From Hawksworthiomyces lignivorus (taxonomy: Eukaryota; Ascomycota; Sordariomycetes; Ophiostomatales; Ophiostomataceae): 64,000 nt of DNA. The position numbers and the translations under genes were made by a program. The stretch is taken from contig NTMA01000015.1 in NCBI GenBank assembly GCA_002917075.1, positions 434,001 to 498,000 on the forward strand, written 5' to 3'. Positions 23,701 to 35,685 of this stretch are shown in pieces; position 1 is the first letter of the stretch; each line of letters begins with the position of its first letter. The notes under the pieces are model-generated. The model searched no databases. It was not told the DNA's origin and was given only the letters and a program-made list of their open reading frames with translations.

Positions 23701-26127
23701 TCTTCTGTACCATCTAACATACCCTAGGACGAGAAAAGCCAAAATCAGCAGTCGTCTGGCGACAACGCCAATGATTCCTCGTCCGAAGACGCCCAATCTA
23801 CCGGCTCGCCGGAAGATGACAGTAGCAGCGGTGGCGACGACTGGAAGGCCATTAGCGAGTGGTGTCGGAATTTCCTCAATCTACGTGACACCGCTCTTGA
23901 TTCACTCTGGTACGAGCGCATCGCCGAGGCCGCGCTGCTGCGGGACCGCAATACCTCCGTCGCCTTGGACCTCTTCCGACGCGCTGCGACGCTGCCCAAC
24001 CCTAGCTGGAAGTGCTATGGCGGCATGGCTCGCGCGTATTCGGACCAGCGGAAGGGGACCGAAGCGCTCGCTAACATCGAGCTGGCCCTTCAAGGTCTGG
24101 AGAAGCCTGACGCTTCTCCCAAGCCACAGCCCAAAGAAGTCGCTGAGCTACGCCTTTCGGGTGGCCTCCATGCGACACAGAACGGCGATATTAAGCGCGC
24201 TGCGGAGCATTTCGAAGTAGCGTGCACCAGCACCGACGCCGACCAGGCTCTGCGTGGCAAGCTTGGGCTCCTGCGCGCGAGGCTGCACCTTCTGGGACGG
24301 GAAGGGGCGCACGGAATGCTCAGTGAGAGCTTAGCAACAGCCGATGGCGAGTCGACGCTAGCGGCCATGTTAAGGATTGTTGTTCGTGAGAGCGACCATG
24401 CGGATCTCATCGGGAAGATGTTTGTAGCGGCCGGCGGCGATGCCGAACTAATGCAGCGCATCATGCGAGCCTTGGAGACGGCTGCAGAGCAGGAGAAGGC
24501 AGCGGCCAATCCGCCGGCAGACGATGAGGACGACGAGGGTGACGATGATGAAGAAAGTGACGAAGACAGCGATGAAGAGGACAGTGATGATGAGGATGAT
24601 GATAACAGCCGCTTCGTCGTAGACGAGACCCGCGGCGTGCTATTCTATTATCAAGGCGAGGCAGCCTACCGTTTCGGCGTGACCGCTGCATCTCCCAGAG
24701 ACGGCGGCGGCAGCGGCGGCGGCGATCCCATCAGCGCAGCGCTGCGGCTGTGGGCTGATAGCCGGAAATTGCTGGAGAACATCGGCGGCGATAATGCGTA
24801 CGGGGTGCGTCGGAAGGCAACGATGCTGCCGGCGCAGCACTACTTCCATCGCCTGCTGCTAGACGACGATGGTGGCGGCAGCGGCAGCAGCCGCCAGGAC
24901 TACATGGAGGCGCTCGTGCAGATGAGCAAAACTGGCCGCAACAACTCGGACGACTCGGAGGGCCTAGTGAAGGGCCTGCTGGCCACGCTATACAGCAAGC
25001 GCGGCGACACGGTGCAGTGCCACGCGACGCTGCAGCCGCGGTTCCTGCCGGCGCTGCGCATGCTCTTCGACTCCACGCTCAGCAACGACCACGCGGGCTA
25101 CACCCTGCTGAGCGAGGTGCTGGTGCACAGCGGCGATCTTCCCAACTCCGCAGCCGCCTGGTCGCTGTACAGCCAGGAGGACATTGTCAGCTACGTGCTG
25201 CACTTTGACGCGGACGACATCGGCGCGGCTGCCAGCGAGTACGAAGCGGAAACGAAGGCTGCAAGCAGCCCGGGCAGCGCAGGCGGGGATGACGTCGCAT
25301 CCAGCGATGATGGCGTAGACAGAAAGAAGGCCCTGGACGTGGCCGTCCAGCTGGGTAAGGACATAATCGCGCGTGTCCGGAGCAAAGTCCCCGATGCCTC
25401 GGAGCAAGTTCAGCGGATCCAAGCTGCCAAGGAGCTGATCGACGCTCTTATGGAAGAGGAATTTGGGAAAGCAAAAGAAGGCGCCAAGACAGAGGATGGT
25501 GCCGAGCCTGCCCACCAAGACGAGCCTGCAGACGGCGCTCCCAGCGAATCAGAAAAAGACAAGGCCAAGATCGTCGCATACCGCCTCGTCCAGAAGCGCC
25601 TGGTAGCCACGCACCACAATCACACGCCCGAGCTCAAACTTACGTCTCTGCCGACCAACTGGACCTGCGACGGTCGCAACCCTGACGGTACGGCTTGCAC
25701 TTACTCGTCCTACTTCTCCGACGAGCTGTACCACTGCCTCTTCTGCTGGAACGTCGACTTCTGCCGCAGCTGCCTCGATCGGCTGCGCGGCTTGTCGCCG
25801 GGGTGGGAGCAATCATCGTCGCCATCGCCGTCGTCCACACCCCTGCCCGCGTCCACGCCGTATGGCCAGCAGATGGTATGCAGCCCCCGGCATCAGTGGC
25901 TGCAGTGCCCCGTCATGGGCCGCGATACGAGCGTCGGTCCGCGCGCCACTTCTGTCCGGGTACCCGCTGTCAAACAAAAGGCCGATGACTCGTCCATCTG
26001 GGAGATACGCTATGATCTAGATGGCACTGGAAAGGGAGAAAGCGCGGCACCGTGGGTCACTGTCGACGACTGGAAAGCAGGTCTAGCCAAGGACTGGGGA
26101 ATTGAGCTCAAGGATCTGACGACGTAG
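20726..26127 (+). CDS. STAND NTPase: Goodbye-like, NTPase, TPR-like, ZZ-like zinc finger
   Basis: Giant NLR-like signalling protein, 1,740 residues, from exons 20726-22738, 22837-23646 and 23728-26127 (introns 98 and 81 nt, both needed to keep frame). The ATG at 20726 is the first in frame. Residues about 10-160 resemble the fungal Goodbye domain (LWADAAQAFKDICGESL) with a hydrophobic stretch at about 98-140. The P-loop GPPSSGKTS is at 377-385 and a Walker-B-like LVFDGLE near 486-492. About 1000-1110 is helical and TPR-like (ALDLFRRAATLPNPSWKCYGGMA). A strongly acidic Asp/Glu/Ser stretch covers about 1200-1237. A ZZ-like finger with Cys pairs (YHCLFCW, FCRSC) lies at about 1587-1628. Related proteins are thought to be sensors for non-self recognition and programmed cell death (family knowledge); ligand and partner are unknown. 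Codon usage is GC-rich. Confidence 0.85.
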
Positions 26128-27111
26128 TCGCCATAACTGACGAGTGCAGGCAGCTAAACGAATAGCAAGTATGTAGCTAGATACAGTAAATTGGATAATA
26201 AATATTGATTAACGTATGTTAAATATAGAAGCCTCTGATACCGAGACAGCACCGCAAAAGCGCCTCTTCCAACTCCCAAGATTGACGTCCTCATCTTTTG
26301 AAGAGTTACATTGCAGTCAAACGCGGCATTCTTTCAGTGTCACCTAGTACCCGATTTCTTTATATCCGAGCTGAACTCCGGCCCGAATATGCCCAAGGCG
26401 TGACGTTGCAAGCATTACAATAAGCAGAGCTCGCATTTTGAAACACTCTCGCCTACTACGCTAATGTGGCCGTTGTGTTTTGGTGTCAGCCCCAAAAAAA
26501 AAATCCGAGTGCTTTAAACACAAGAAGGACGCTTGTCCACTCTTCGCTGTAGCATGCGGATCAGCGTAGTATAATTGGAGCATAGCCACCTCACTCGTGC
26601 CGTGTTCCGAAAAAACCTCACCTTTATTAGAAGTTGAAAATGAAAAACGCCTTGCTCGCAAATCGTCACTAGACTTCCTCACATATGTCAACGTCGGCAG
26701 CGGAAGATTGTGCTTTTGATTATGGCAAAATCGCCAAGTAAGCACATACATAAAAAAGTAATTACAAGAAAATTGCAAACAAGAAGAAGCTTCTTTCCAG
26801 GGCAAGTAGATTTTCTACCCCCTTGGTCCAATCACTGAATCTATTTCTAAGTACTGTGCATTTTAGCACCTTTGCCAGCAATGCCAACTGTAACCTCGTA
26901 GCTGTACCTTCGTGCCGATCCTTAAGGCGTAATAAGCAGATCGACGCTTATGACAGAAATTAGTGGGTTAAACATAAAGTATATATGTCCACTACCGTTT
27001 CCGGTCTTCGAAATGAAATTCATCACCCACTTCGCAATCCAGCCAGCCAGCACAAAGAGCAACAACAAGAACAACACAAAAATACAGCAAAGAAATCAAA
27101 ACCATCGCAAT
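26128..27111. other. Intergenic region
   Basis: No supportable gene; a 114-codon minus-strand ORF at 26461-26805 lacks any signature. The last ~100 bases are the A/C-rich leader of the DUF4267 gene. Confidence 0.5.
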
Positions 27112-27516
27112 ATGTCTGGTTACTTCGTAGGTACTGCATTCACGGGCATCGGCCTGCTCAGCATCCTGGCCCCCAAGACAGACTACGAAGTCTTTGGCCT
27201 GCCTCTCGAACCAGCCGCTACGTCCGCCGACAAATCCGGCAAGGCCGGCGTAACCAACGGCACCGTCTCGCCAATGGTGTATGTCAAAGGACTACGTGAA
27301 CTCTGCTACGGCCTCGCCTACTACGCTTTCCAGTACAGGGGCATGGAGGAGGCCATCACTGTTTTCTCGGCGGTCATCACCCTCACGGCCCTAGGTGATG
27401 CCATCATCGTGTGGCGATACGGCGGCCAGAAGCTGCGGAGCAAGGCATTTGGACACCTCGGCGGACTTGTCTCCTTCAGCTCATGGATAGCCTGGAGACT
27501 CTACGGCCAAAAGTAG
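27112..27516 (+). CDS. DUF4267-like small membrane protein
   Basis: Single-exon protein of 134 residues resembling the DUF4267 family of small fungal and bacterial membrane proteins of unknown role. Four hydrophobic segments are visible: the N-terminus (YFVGTAFTGIGLLSILAP), GLRELCYGLAYYAF, ITVFSAVITLTALGDAIIVW and GHLGGLVSFSSWIAW. The conserved GxRDLxxGL-type block appears here as KGLRELCYGLAYY. The frame is open further upstream to 26950, but the ATG at 27112 fits the family start and sits after an A/C-rich leader, so the upstream Met codons are rejected. No clear functional link to neighbours. Confidence 0.8.
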   Translation: MSGYFVGTAFTGIGLLSILAPKTDYEVFGLPLEPAATSADKSGKAGVTNGTVSPMVYVKGLRELCYGLAYYAFQYRGMEEAITVFSAVITLTALGDAIIVWRYGGQKLRSKAFGHLGGLVSFSSWIAWRLYGQK

Positions 27517-28032
27517 GACCGGCACACCAGCAGCAGGAGCAGGGCGAGGCATGGCTATATTACGCAATTCTAGATGACTACGCCAGACAGAACAAGATAT
27601 ACTCTATCTCGTGACAATTAGTTTTGCTTTTATGGTCCGTCATAGGTTACCGGCCTCGTTCAGCAAAGACGAAGATTTATGCGATAATATGCAATCTTCC
27701 ATTGATTTTGATTTAGGCAATTCTTCCAAGCTACTATCTTGAGCGTTACATTTTGTTTATTAGACAGTCAAATTTCTTATACTTTAAAAGGAACAATTAC
27801 ATAGCCATCATGGCCAGACTATCGATTCGCGTTTATTGCCCGATCTGGCACTGATATGTAGTAAAACTCATCCGACGCAGAAATAATTGCTGAATCTAAT
27901 TTGCATGATTAAGTCTAGTAATACATAGTAGACAATTAAATATGTGAAATAATGATAGCTCTTTCCACTCTCGCTTGGCAGACTTTCTCGCTAGAGATAG
28001 TTTCGTGAGAACGCGCTGAATTTGAGCAACAT
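27517..28032. other. Intergenic region, convergent 3' ends
   Basis: Between the DUF4267 gene and the short-chain dehydrogenase. AT-rich; nothing else seen. Confidence 0.5.
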
Positions 28033-29027
28033 TTATTTTTGTGCTTCGGCAAGCTTTTTAGAGAATGGTCTCATGCCTTCCACAGCACGATCCTATTGCA
28101 TGATTAGTTCTATTCAAAGCTAAAATTGTAATGAAGGGTTACTTACGACCATGCCTTGCGGAAGCAGCCACAGCAGTGTGCGAACAATGCCAGTGCCGCC
28201 GCCAACCCAGTATTTTCCCGTTGTCCCCTTTTCCACCTGTTGGAGTACTTTGGATGCAAATATCTTGGGCGGTATACCATATGGGTTCTGATCGGGCCTG
28301 TTCTCGATGATTTCCTTGATCGCATAGTAGTTCGACGTCTCTGGAACTGCCAAGGTCTCCTGGTTGGTGAAAAAATTGGTTGCGATGCCGCCCGTCATGA
28401 GAGTGATCGTCCGAACCCCAAGCGGTGCCAGCTCGAGGCGCCATGTTTCACTGCCCTGTATTAAAGCTGCTTTGGTGGCATTGTAGATACCTAGAAGAAA
28501 CGTTCAGCGAACTTTCCAACTCGGACCAGTGATCATCACATAGTGAAATAAGAAGTAGGTCGTAAAACCGACGCAGGACACGTACTGGAGAATGGGAAAG
28601 CAATGACTCCCCCAACAGATGAGTTGTTCACGACACAACCCTTGGCGCGGATTAGGAGTGGGCTGAAAGCTTGTATCATGGCCAGAGCTCCAAAGAAATT
28701 GATGTCGAACAACTTCTTAGCTTCTTCAAGGGGAGTGTCCAGAGCAGTCATATTCATGCCCAAACCGGCGTTGTTAATCAGAACGTCAAGCTTATTCGTC
28801 TGCGCACTGACTTGTTTGACAGCTGAAGCTATGGATTCAGTCGATGCCACATCGAGGGCAAGTGCAGTAACATTGGAAGAATCTCGCAGAGATTGCGGTA
28901 TCTTCGACGGCGTGCGCGCTGTTGCGAAGACGTGATAACCCTTCTCTGCGAAGACTTCGGCAAAAGCTGCACCAACACCGCCAGCAGAACAGCCCGTGAC
29001 AAGCACGGTCTTAGTCGCAACAGCCAT
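28033..29027 (-). CDS. Short-chain dehydrogenase/reductase, AYR1-like
   Basis: NADP(H)-dependent classical short-chain reductase of 281 residues, closest in style to fungal 1-acyl-dihydroxyacetone-phosphate reductase (Ayr1), which reduces a ketone in ether-lipid and triacylglycerol precursor synthesis. Exons 29027-28586, 28490-28147 and 28092-28033, introns 95 and 54 nt. The nucleotide-binding motif is TGCSAGGVG (residues 11-19), followed by NNAG (about 86-89), the SSVGG segment with catalytic Ser, and YNATK (catalytic Tyr and Lys) immediately after the first splice. The last exon codes for a basic tail (RPFSKKLAEAQK). No membrane anchor is obvious beyond a hydrophobic WLLPQGMV segment near the end. 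The exact substrate is unproven. Confidence 0.9.
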
Positions 29028-29562
29028 ATTTTTTTTTTCTTTTTGGGTTCGTCAACACTAGAGGAAATGCAATGAGTGAGAATTACAGCGATATATCATT
29101 TGTACGAGATGAAAGGGTATATATATGAGTATAAACAAAGGTAGATATCTTGAGCTACCTTTGCTCGCGAGCTACATGTAATGCCTAATTTGGACGCAGC
29201 CCTACTAAATGAATTGCCTCTTTTTGTACACACATTCGGCTGGCTTGATTTCCGCACCAATAGAACCCTCCAAGTTCACCAGCTTGGTCGCCTTAGTGTC
29301 GAGAAGGCAAACCACCCTTACGTCAGCTAACGGCCCAAAAGCAAAACCACTCTTTTCATGTAATGCCATTTTCGTACTAGGTGGATTCAGTTCATTCTGG
29401 AGCATCTCTAATCGGCCGAGAGTGAAAGCACAACGTACTGTACGCTTATTGCTGATGAAATTTCCGTGAAGGCAGCACAATCGCTTTGTCCGCAGTTCCC
29501 TGCCACTGGAGGATTGCAAACCGGCTTGATCGGCTTTAATCTGGTCTGCACCATAGCTCAAC
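29028..29562. other. Intergenic region
   Basis: Promoter of the short-chain reductase and 3' flank of the transcription-factor-like gene. A 145-codon minus-strand ORF (29205-29642) overlaps the end of that gene in another frame and has no signature, so I do not count it as an extension. Confidence 0.5.
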
Positions 29563-30911
29563 TCATTTACCTGTGCCACTCTTGGAAATTTCAGTCTGCT
29601 TTTTTGCCTTAGCGGCCGGGTACAGCTGCCCTGCCATTGCAAAGATCATACCCAATTCATCCAACGCCTCTGCCCACGAGTCGTCTTTGCAACGCAGGTG
29701 ATTTGCATTGCCAAAGAGGCTGCCAAATGTCGGCTTGTTCGCAAAGTCCGAAATTCCGCCAATGGCATCCACCCAAGCCGCCTCGCTATTTGCCTCCCAC
29801 GCCATCTTAGGGGCGGGAAGGGGCATCATCTCGACACACCAGTCAGTTGGCCCATCACAGCTGAAGCCAATGTCCGTGTTTATGACCAGGCCAAGGATAA
29901 AATACACGGTGCCCAAGCGGAGGCAGGACTCTTGAAAAACCCATCCTTGCCAATCATGCACTGGGCGCATGGTTGAGCCGTTCGGGCTTACGTGCAAGTG
30001 ATCGCGTTTGAGGAAAAAGAATATTTTCTGTGATTTTATGTTACTTATTATCACACAGATGGCACGCTCTAGGTATGCAAGCGAATGTAGTGGATCTGTA
30101 CTTACACCGAGAGTGAATAGCATCGCTATGTTGCCATGCTCAAAGTTGCCGCTATTGTTTGCATCTCTCAGCCACAAGAGCACATAGAGTGCGATGGCCT
30201 GAGCGGCCGACAGGAGTCTCCATTTGCTGAGGGTTTCGATCTTTATGCCGCCTGTTAGAAACAAGAGAGCGATGCAAACTCTGGCATTCTAAAGACATGG
30301 ACGCGAATAAGGCTTACCTGTGAATATATTCTTTCTTGTTCTTCCTGCACCATACCCCAAAACCTAGCATCATCAATAGATGTAGATGCATTTCTGTTGG
30401 TAAAGATACGAAGTATTTTTTTGCAGTTCTCCAGCGCACTGCTCTCTGAGCCAGCTTCCACGAGCTTGTTCTTGTGGTTCCGGTGAATAAAAGCAACGAA
30501 TGACATGTCCTGGGCTGCTTTCATTGGCTGTCCGCAGAGAAATCGTACAACGAGATCACTAGTGTGAGCGAGATTAGAGTCGTCCCAATGCTTTGGCTGA
30601 AAAAGGCGACTGGATCGCAATTCTAGCGAAACAAGATCCTGGGCTGCTCCCGCAGCGCTTATTAATCTCTCAGATTTTGCTTCACGACTTGATTCGAGAT
30701 GTCTCGAGCCGGTATGCGGCCCATTAAGCTGCACTTCTGTGGTTGACAGGCCCGATATATTGTCACGAAGATTTGGAGGCCGTTTCCGCCGCTTGTGATA
30801 ATCCGTCATAACCGCCCGGCGAACAAATGTACGCCTTTCGCGTCGGCCTTTGACCGGATTGTCGGTCAGATTAATGAATGTACGGTTGGACTGAGAGATG
30901 AGCGGAGCCAT
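29563..30911 (-). CDS. Fungal transcription-factor-like protein without zinc cluster
   Basis: Resembles fungal regulators with the fungal-specific transcription factor domain 2 (PF11951 type) whose N-terminus has a basic FIN...RRERRTFVRRAVMTDYHKRRKR segment instead of a Zn2Cys6 cluster. Exons 30911-30318, 30240-30106 and 30027-29563 give 397 residues. For intron 1 the acceptor ATAAAG at 30241 is used, because the earlier CAG gives an immediate stop; the join reads RIYSQ/IETLSKWRLLSAAQA, with family spacing. Intron 2 (30028-30105, 78 nt, GTAAGT...CAG) is in frame with no stop, so it may be retained, giving 423 residues. The later text (WQGWVFQESCLRLGTVYFILG) matches the conserved helical core. 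Function and targets unknown. Confidence 0.7.
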
Positions 30912-31314
30912 CTCGCTTTGTATTTGTTCGAAAATAAAACCTTCTGCTGATACTCAGGGATGCTTTAGGATAATCCATGAGAATGCAGATTGGCATGTCT
31001 CTGCGGCTTAGTGTCGCCATTACGACTCTTCTAAGGCTATACCTGACAGCGTAATCACTTAAGGGCGGTCAAAAACGGCAGAAAGAAGCATATAACAGGC
31101 CATTTAGCGTGGCGGACAGTTTGTGGAGGGGCACAGGCAGCGCATTGTTATAGCGCAATAAAACGCTATTATAGAGCAACGACTGAACCAGTACAGGCTT
31201 TCCAGTAAGCAATGTTATTTGCCATTATGGGGGCGCGCTTGATAACTAGACAAGAGCTAGACGAAAGCAAATTATTACACATTAACTAGCTTACAGAAAT
31301 GCTATGTACGTCAA
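30912..31314. other. Intergenic region
   Basis: Upstream of the transcription-factor-like gene and downstream of the SesB-like STAND gene. No gene or motif recognised. Confidence 0.5.
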
Positions 31315-34300
31315 TTAAAATTTCCAAAGCAAGGCTGGAACACTGGCTAAAGTCCTCGCCGCAGATCCAGAAAAACCTTTGACTGCTTGCACCAGTCCCT
31401 TGGGGCTGTCCTGAACCCAGCCAGGGTTATGCAGCTGCACAAGGCAGCTTGCTTCAGGAGTATAGAATTCCGGTCTCCGCCATTTGGGTTTGTTGAGAAT
31501 ATCCGAAGCCTCAGAGATCAAATCACCCGTCTCAGTAAGCAGGCCAGGTGTTATTTTTGCGCCTCTCTGGAGCAGCATCTCGATAAAGGCAGCAGGGCAG
31601 AAAGGGATTGCGTACTCAAGAATGCTTTTGCCATCACTGTCCAGACTGTTTGGGTCTAGGCCATGGTCGAGGAACGAGACTATGCATTTCAACAGCGCTT
31701 CACCTAGCTCTCGGTCGTCGAATGGGTTTCGCTCTTCTGGAATCTTGTACAGCAAGCAGTGGACCGCCGTCCTCTCTGTAGCGTCTCTTTCTGCACTCCA
31801 AAGGTTCCGATACTTCGCTGTGGCATCTGCTCCGGCTTCCAAGAGTGTGCAGATCATGTCTACATTAGAAATCCGTCTTAGAACAGTGTCTGGCTCGTAC
31901 GTGCACGCGAGAGCCAAAGCCATATGTAAAGGTGTAACGTCCTCTATTATCCCAGCTCTTTGCTTGGAACTTGCTGTAGTTTCAGATGATACCTGAGATT
32001 CATGCCCGGCCGCGCCGCCGTTGTAGCTGCTCTCCTGGCCGCTCTCATCGCTGCTCCTTTTATCGATGCTGCCATCGCGATTCTTAGTATCCGGCTCAGA
32101 ACACCCTTCAGCATTTCTGCTGCTGTGATCATCGCCACTTGCATCATTATACACACCATCGCTGCCAGCCGTCTGATAGATGCTCCTCATGCTCTCGGTG
32201 TCATCAATAGAGATATCTGAGCTAATTGGCGCTCGATGTGATGATTGAAATTGAGGCATCAACCACTCCATATCGTTTGATATGTCGAGAGAAAGGATTC
32301 CGCTGGGGCTAAGGCCTCGCTTGGAAATCATCTGTGCAAATTCTTGCCACAGCCAAGTTCCGACTGTTGACCACACTAGATGGCTGCTGGAGAAGGGCTC
32401 TATTGCTGCCCGGCTGTTTCCCACTATTATATAATACCAAAGCCTGGTGCTCTCCTCGCTAGTGAAGCCTTGGTTCTGATTCTGCATAATCTCGCGCTCA
32501 GCAACCTGCAGCAATCGACTCCAAACTAGGAATTCGAGAAACGAAGTCGGGGCCAGGAGACCTCCCGGCCAAGAAAGGGTTTGCTTCTTTGTACTAAAAA
32601 CGCTCCAATGTGTCTCCAGCCACTTAGGTCCGCAATATGTAGCTATAGCTTCACGAAATTCGTCAATGATGGCTTGGCTGGGAAGCCTCGATATACTTTG
32701 ACACCCAATAGCCTGGAAGACAAATTCGAGAATCAAGAACGCATCGTAATGGGGATAGCCCTCGGGACAATTTGGAGATGAGATATCGCCCCAATCGCGA
32801 AAATATTGGAGTTGCGGGCTTTAGACAAGTATTAGCGACAGCATACTCAAAGAAAGCACAAAAATGGAAGAAACTGCTGCGTGAGGTGTTCGCTCATAGC
32901 ACCGAGACCACTTACGTTTTGTCCATATGGCCTAATAGTTGGATAACAAGCTTCATGATCCGCTCTGCGCCAGTAATAGCAAGATCTGAGGCGGACTTGC
33001 CGTCAAACCATGTCCTTTTCTCCGCATCCCGCACAAAGGACTGCGCTGTCTGGTGGATGAACTGCACCCGGGGCTTGGGTGTTACTTCTAGAAGGCCACC
33101 AGAGCAAGCTTTGACACGCCTACGTACTAGGTCGCACCGCTTTTCATCTTCAATCTCGCCTAAGTCAACATCTTTTGGTAGCATTAAGGTAGGGGCCAAG
33201 AGCTCCACAGCCAGTGAAAACTCGCTCAATGTGAGGTTGTAGCTCATCGGAGACATCACTAGTTCAAACATGCACAATGACATCTCGTGGTCTAGTGGAA
33301 GGATATTGGATAGCATGCGTTCATAAAAGAGTGGGAGCTCATCCGGCAAGTCGCACATAAGCGAAACCAGGTCTTCCATGCGATGGCCATTACTCAGAGG
33401 CTCCCACAGTTCGTCAATGACCAGCTTGACCCAAAGGAAGACACCCTCGGCCCTCTTCGCGATCTCTGCTAGAAGAAGTTCTGTATCCTCTCTCTGTGCT
33501 TCAGCAAGCCTGTCTTCGGCAAAGGACCGGATGTCGTCGACAGTCCAGTCTTGCAACGTGATGTGTGGGTTTTCGCTCAGCATGATGAACTCATTCCACT
33601 CTCGGCTGGATGCGCAGATGCGGATGGTGAGCTTCTGGTCGGGCTCCGGCTTGGCCAGCTCCTTGAGAAAGCGCGTGATGACATTTTTGTGACCCTTGAA
33701 CTCGTCCAGAGCATCGACAAAAAGGCAAACACAGCCCCTAACCCTCTTCTGTTGAAGTATGGCTTTCAGAGACGCCTCAAGTTCCTGTTCTGGCCAAGAA
33801 CACACGCCATGTCGCTCCATCTGCTGGTAGTAGAACTTTGCGACTGTATGCGTCAGTGCCGGGATATCGCAGACTAGCTGGAAGAGGATAGAACGCAGAA
33901 GCCCGTCGAATGACTTCTGCGTATCTTCCCCTCGATCGTGAAAGAAAAAGGAGGGCATGGAGAGGATTTTTCGGCCGCGGGATGACAAAGCCTCAGCTGT
34001 GCGCGGATCTTTCAGTATATACTTCATGAGAGTCGATTTTCCCGAACCTGGCTTTCCCTTGATCCAGAAAATGCCGTGATCGCTCTCCATCCAGCTCAGA
34101 AACCTTGCTTTCGGGTCCGCAAAGATCCAGTCGAACGTATGGGAGTGTGCGCTCTCAATTTGTCTCATCCTGTCATCCATGGCGGCAGTCCTAAGGCTTA
34201 TGAGGATTACTGGGCGGAGGGCAAGCGGTGTAAGCAAGACAGACATCATATATGGAAGGAGACGGGCTGCATCTAACATTTTTGTAGCTTCTTCTGGTTT

Positions 34301-35685
34301 GCATCGAGCTCTGATTGGAATTAGATACAAATTCTAGCACGTTGCTGGGGTTCTAGGTCAGTCCAACGTACCTTGTTCTTTTTCCTCTGCAGTCTTTTCA
34401 ACATCCTGCACATATTTGTCTATGACGCCCTTGAGCTTTACATAACCTTCGTCCTCCCGACTTGAAAACCTGCACATCATCATATGATTCGCATTAATGG
34501 AGTCCCTTCGCTCCATCTGGCTGTCTAAGCTGGATGATGCGTCGTCGACGACCTTTTTGGATGTAGCTTGTCAGCCGTCTGGTTCATTGAGATCGCACAA
34601 TATCTTTTACGTACCTTTCGGGACAAGACGTTCACGCCTTTGAGACCCTGGCCTTCCTGGAACGAGTAAACTTTAAAGGCACGCTCTTCGAGCATAGTGG
34701 AAAACTCCTCTCTCAGAATTTCAAGGTGTGCACCATCAGGCTTCAGGTTCCTCAAGAGCTCAGGATTCGTGTCGAAGCCGAGGGCATTCACAATCTGCTC
34801 AGCAACAAGACCGATCTTGGCATAGGCGCTCCCGCGATGAGGCGTGCCGAAAAAGACGATGGCATAGGTGCACTCATAAATGTCACGGAGATCCTGGTCA
34901 TCCGCAGGAGCAGCCTTTGACCGACGGAGAGCCTAGACAAGCAAGAGAGCGAGTCAGGAAAAAATAGAACTGCGGTACACATACCTGCCCGGTACTCGCT
35001 TTGGTACATAGACGGCAGACTCACCTCTTTCAACACAATTCCGCCCAAGCTGTGGACGATGAAAATGATGGGCCGCCTGGGAAACTCCCGCCGGTTAAGC
35101 TCGAGAGCGTTGAGCAGGGACCGGCCGTGGGCGCTGATGTTGTTCTGGTTGGACGCCCCCCGGAAGAAGTGAGATACGTGGGAATCATACCCAAAAGTGA
35201 GAACACGCGCGTTTTTGCAATCGGCGGCGAGAAAATCTTTAGGCCAGAAGACGGAGTCCGCAATAGCTGTGGAAGAACCGCCAGAGCCCGCTTGTTTCGG
35301 GCGGCGGTGAAGAAGAGACCGAATTCGGCTGCCCTTAGCTTTCGGTGGCGCCGTCGAAGGGGTGGCCCAGGTATTGTGCGGGTGGCCCTGGATGCCATGG
35401 ATAAAGACCAGACTATGAAAGGTAGAGTCCACGTCAGCAAGGTAGAGAGAGAGAGAAGAGGGAGGGGGGGAGGGAGACAAAAGATGCAATATAGAAAAGC
35501 AATCAGGAAGCGACAGACTCGACAATGGGCGCATCGCCCTCAGAAAGAACGGTAAAGCCTTGATCTCGTACGACAGCTCTCGGTGGAAGAGCGTCATTGC
35601 TTGTAGCCTGGTTCGCGCGGTTGATCCCGGTACCGGCCGCGGATGCTCCCGGCGTTACCACATTCGACCCACACTCCTCTTTCAT
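31315..35685 (-). CDS. STAND protein: SesB-like hydrolase, NACHT, ankyrin-like tail
   Basis: NLR-like protein of 1,283 residues in six exons: 35685-35519, 35412-35025, 34932-34615, 34552-34372, 34209-32916, 32818-31315. Intron 1 needs donor GTCTGT at 35518; only then does the text read APIVD/LVFIHGIQGHPHNTW. Residues 50-300 form a SesB/lipase-like alpha/beta hydrolase with nucleophile elbow VHSLGG (Ser about 177) and FFGTPHRGS. NACHT follows: P-loop GKPGSGKST (about 403-411), Walker B CLFVDALDEF (about 510-519) and the FIHQTAQSFV block. After a Ser/Asp-rich linker the C-terminal part has weak ankyrin-like repeats (DVTPLHMALA, MICTLLEAGADA, LDHGLDPNSLDSDGKSILEYA). SesB-type receptors are tied to non-self recognition and cell death in fungi (family knowledge); whether the hydrolase acts is unknown. 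Confidence 0.85.

Noticed and set aside
29205..29642. Minus-strand 145-codon ORF as a further exon of the transcription-factor-like gene
   Set aside because: Different frame, no family similarity, and the upstream exon already ends where relatives end.
35400..35530. Frameshift in the SesB-like gene between exons 1 and 2
   Set aside because: With the obvious GTCGCT donor the frame is off by one, but the GTCTGT donor four bases earlier closes it and gives the conserved IVDLVFIHG sequence.
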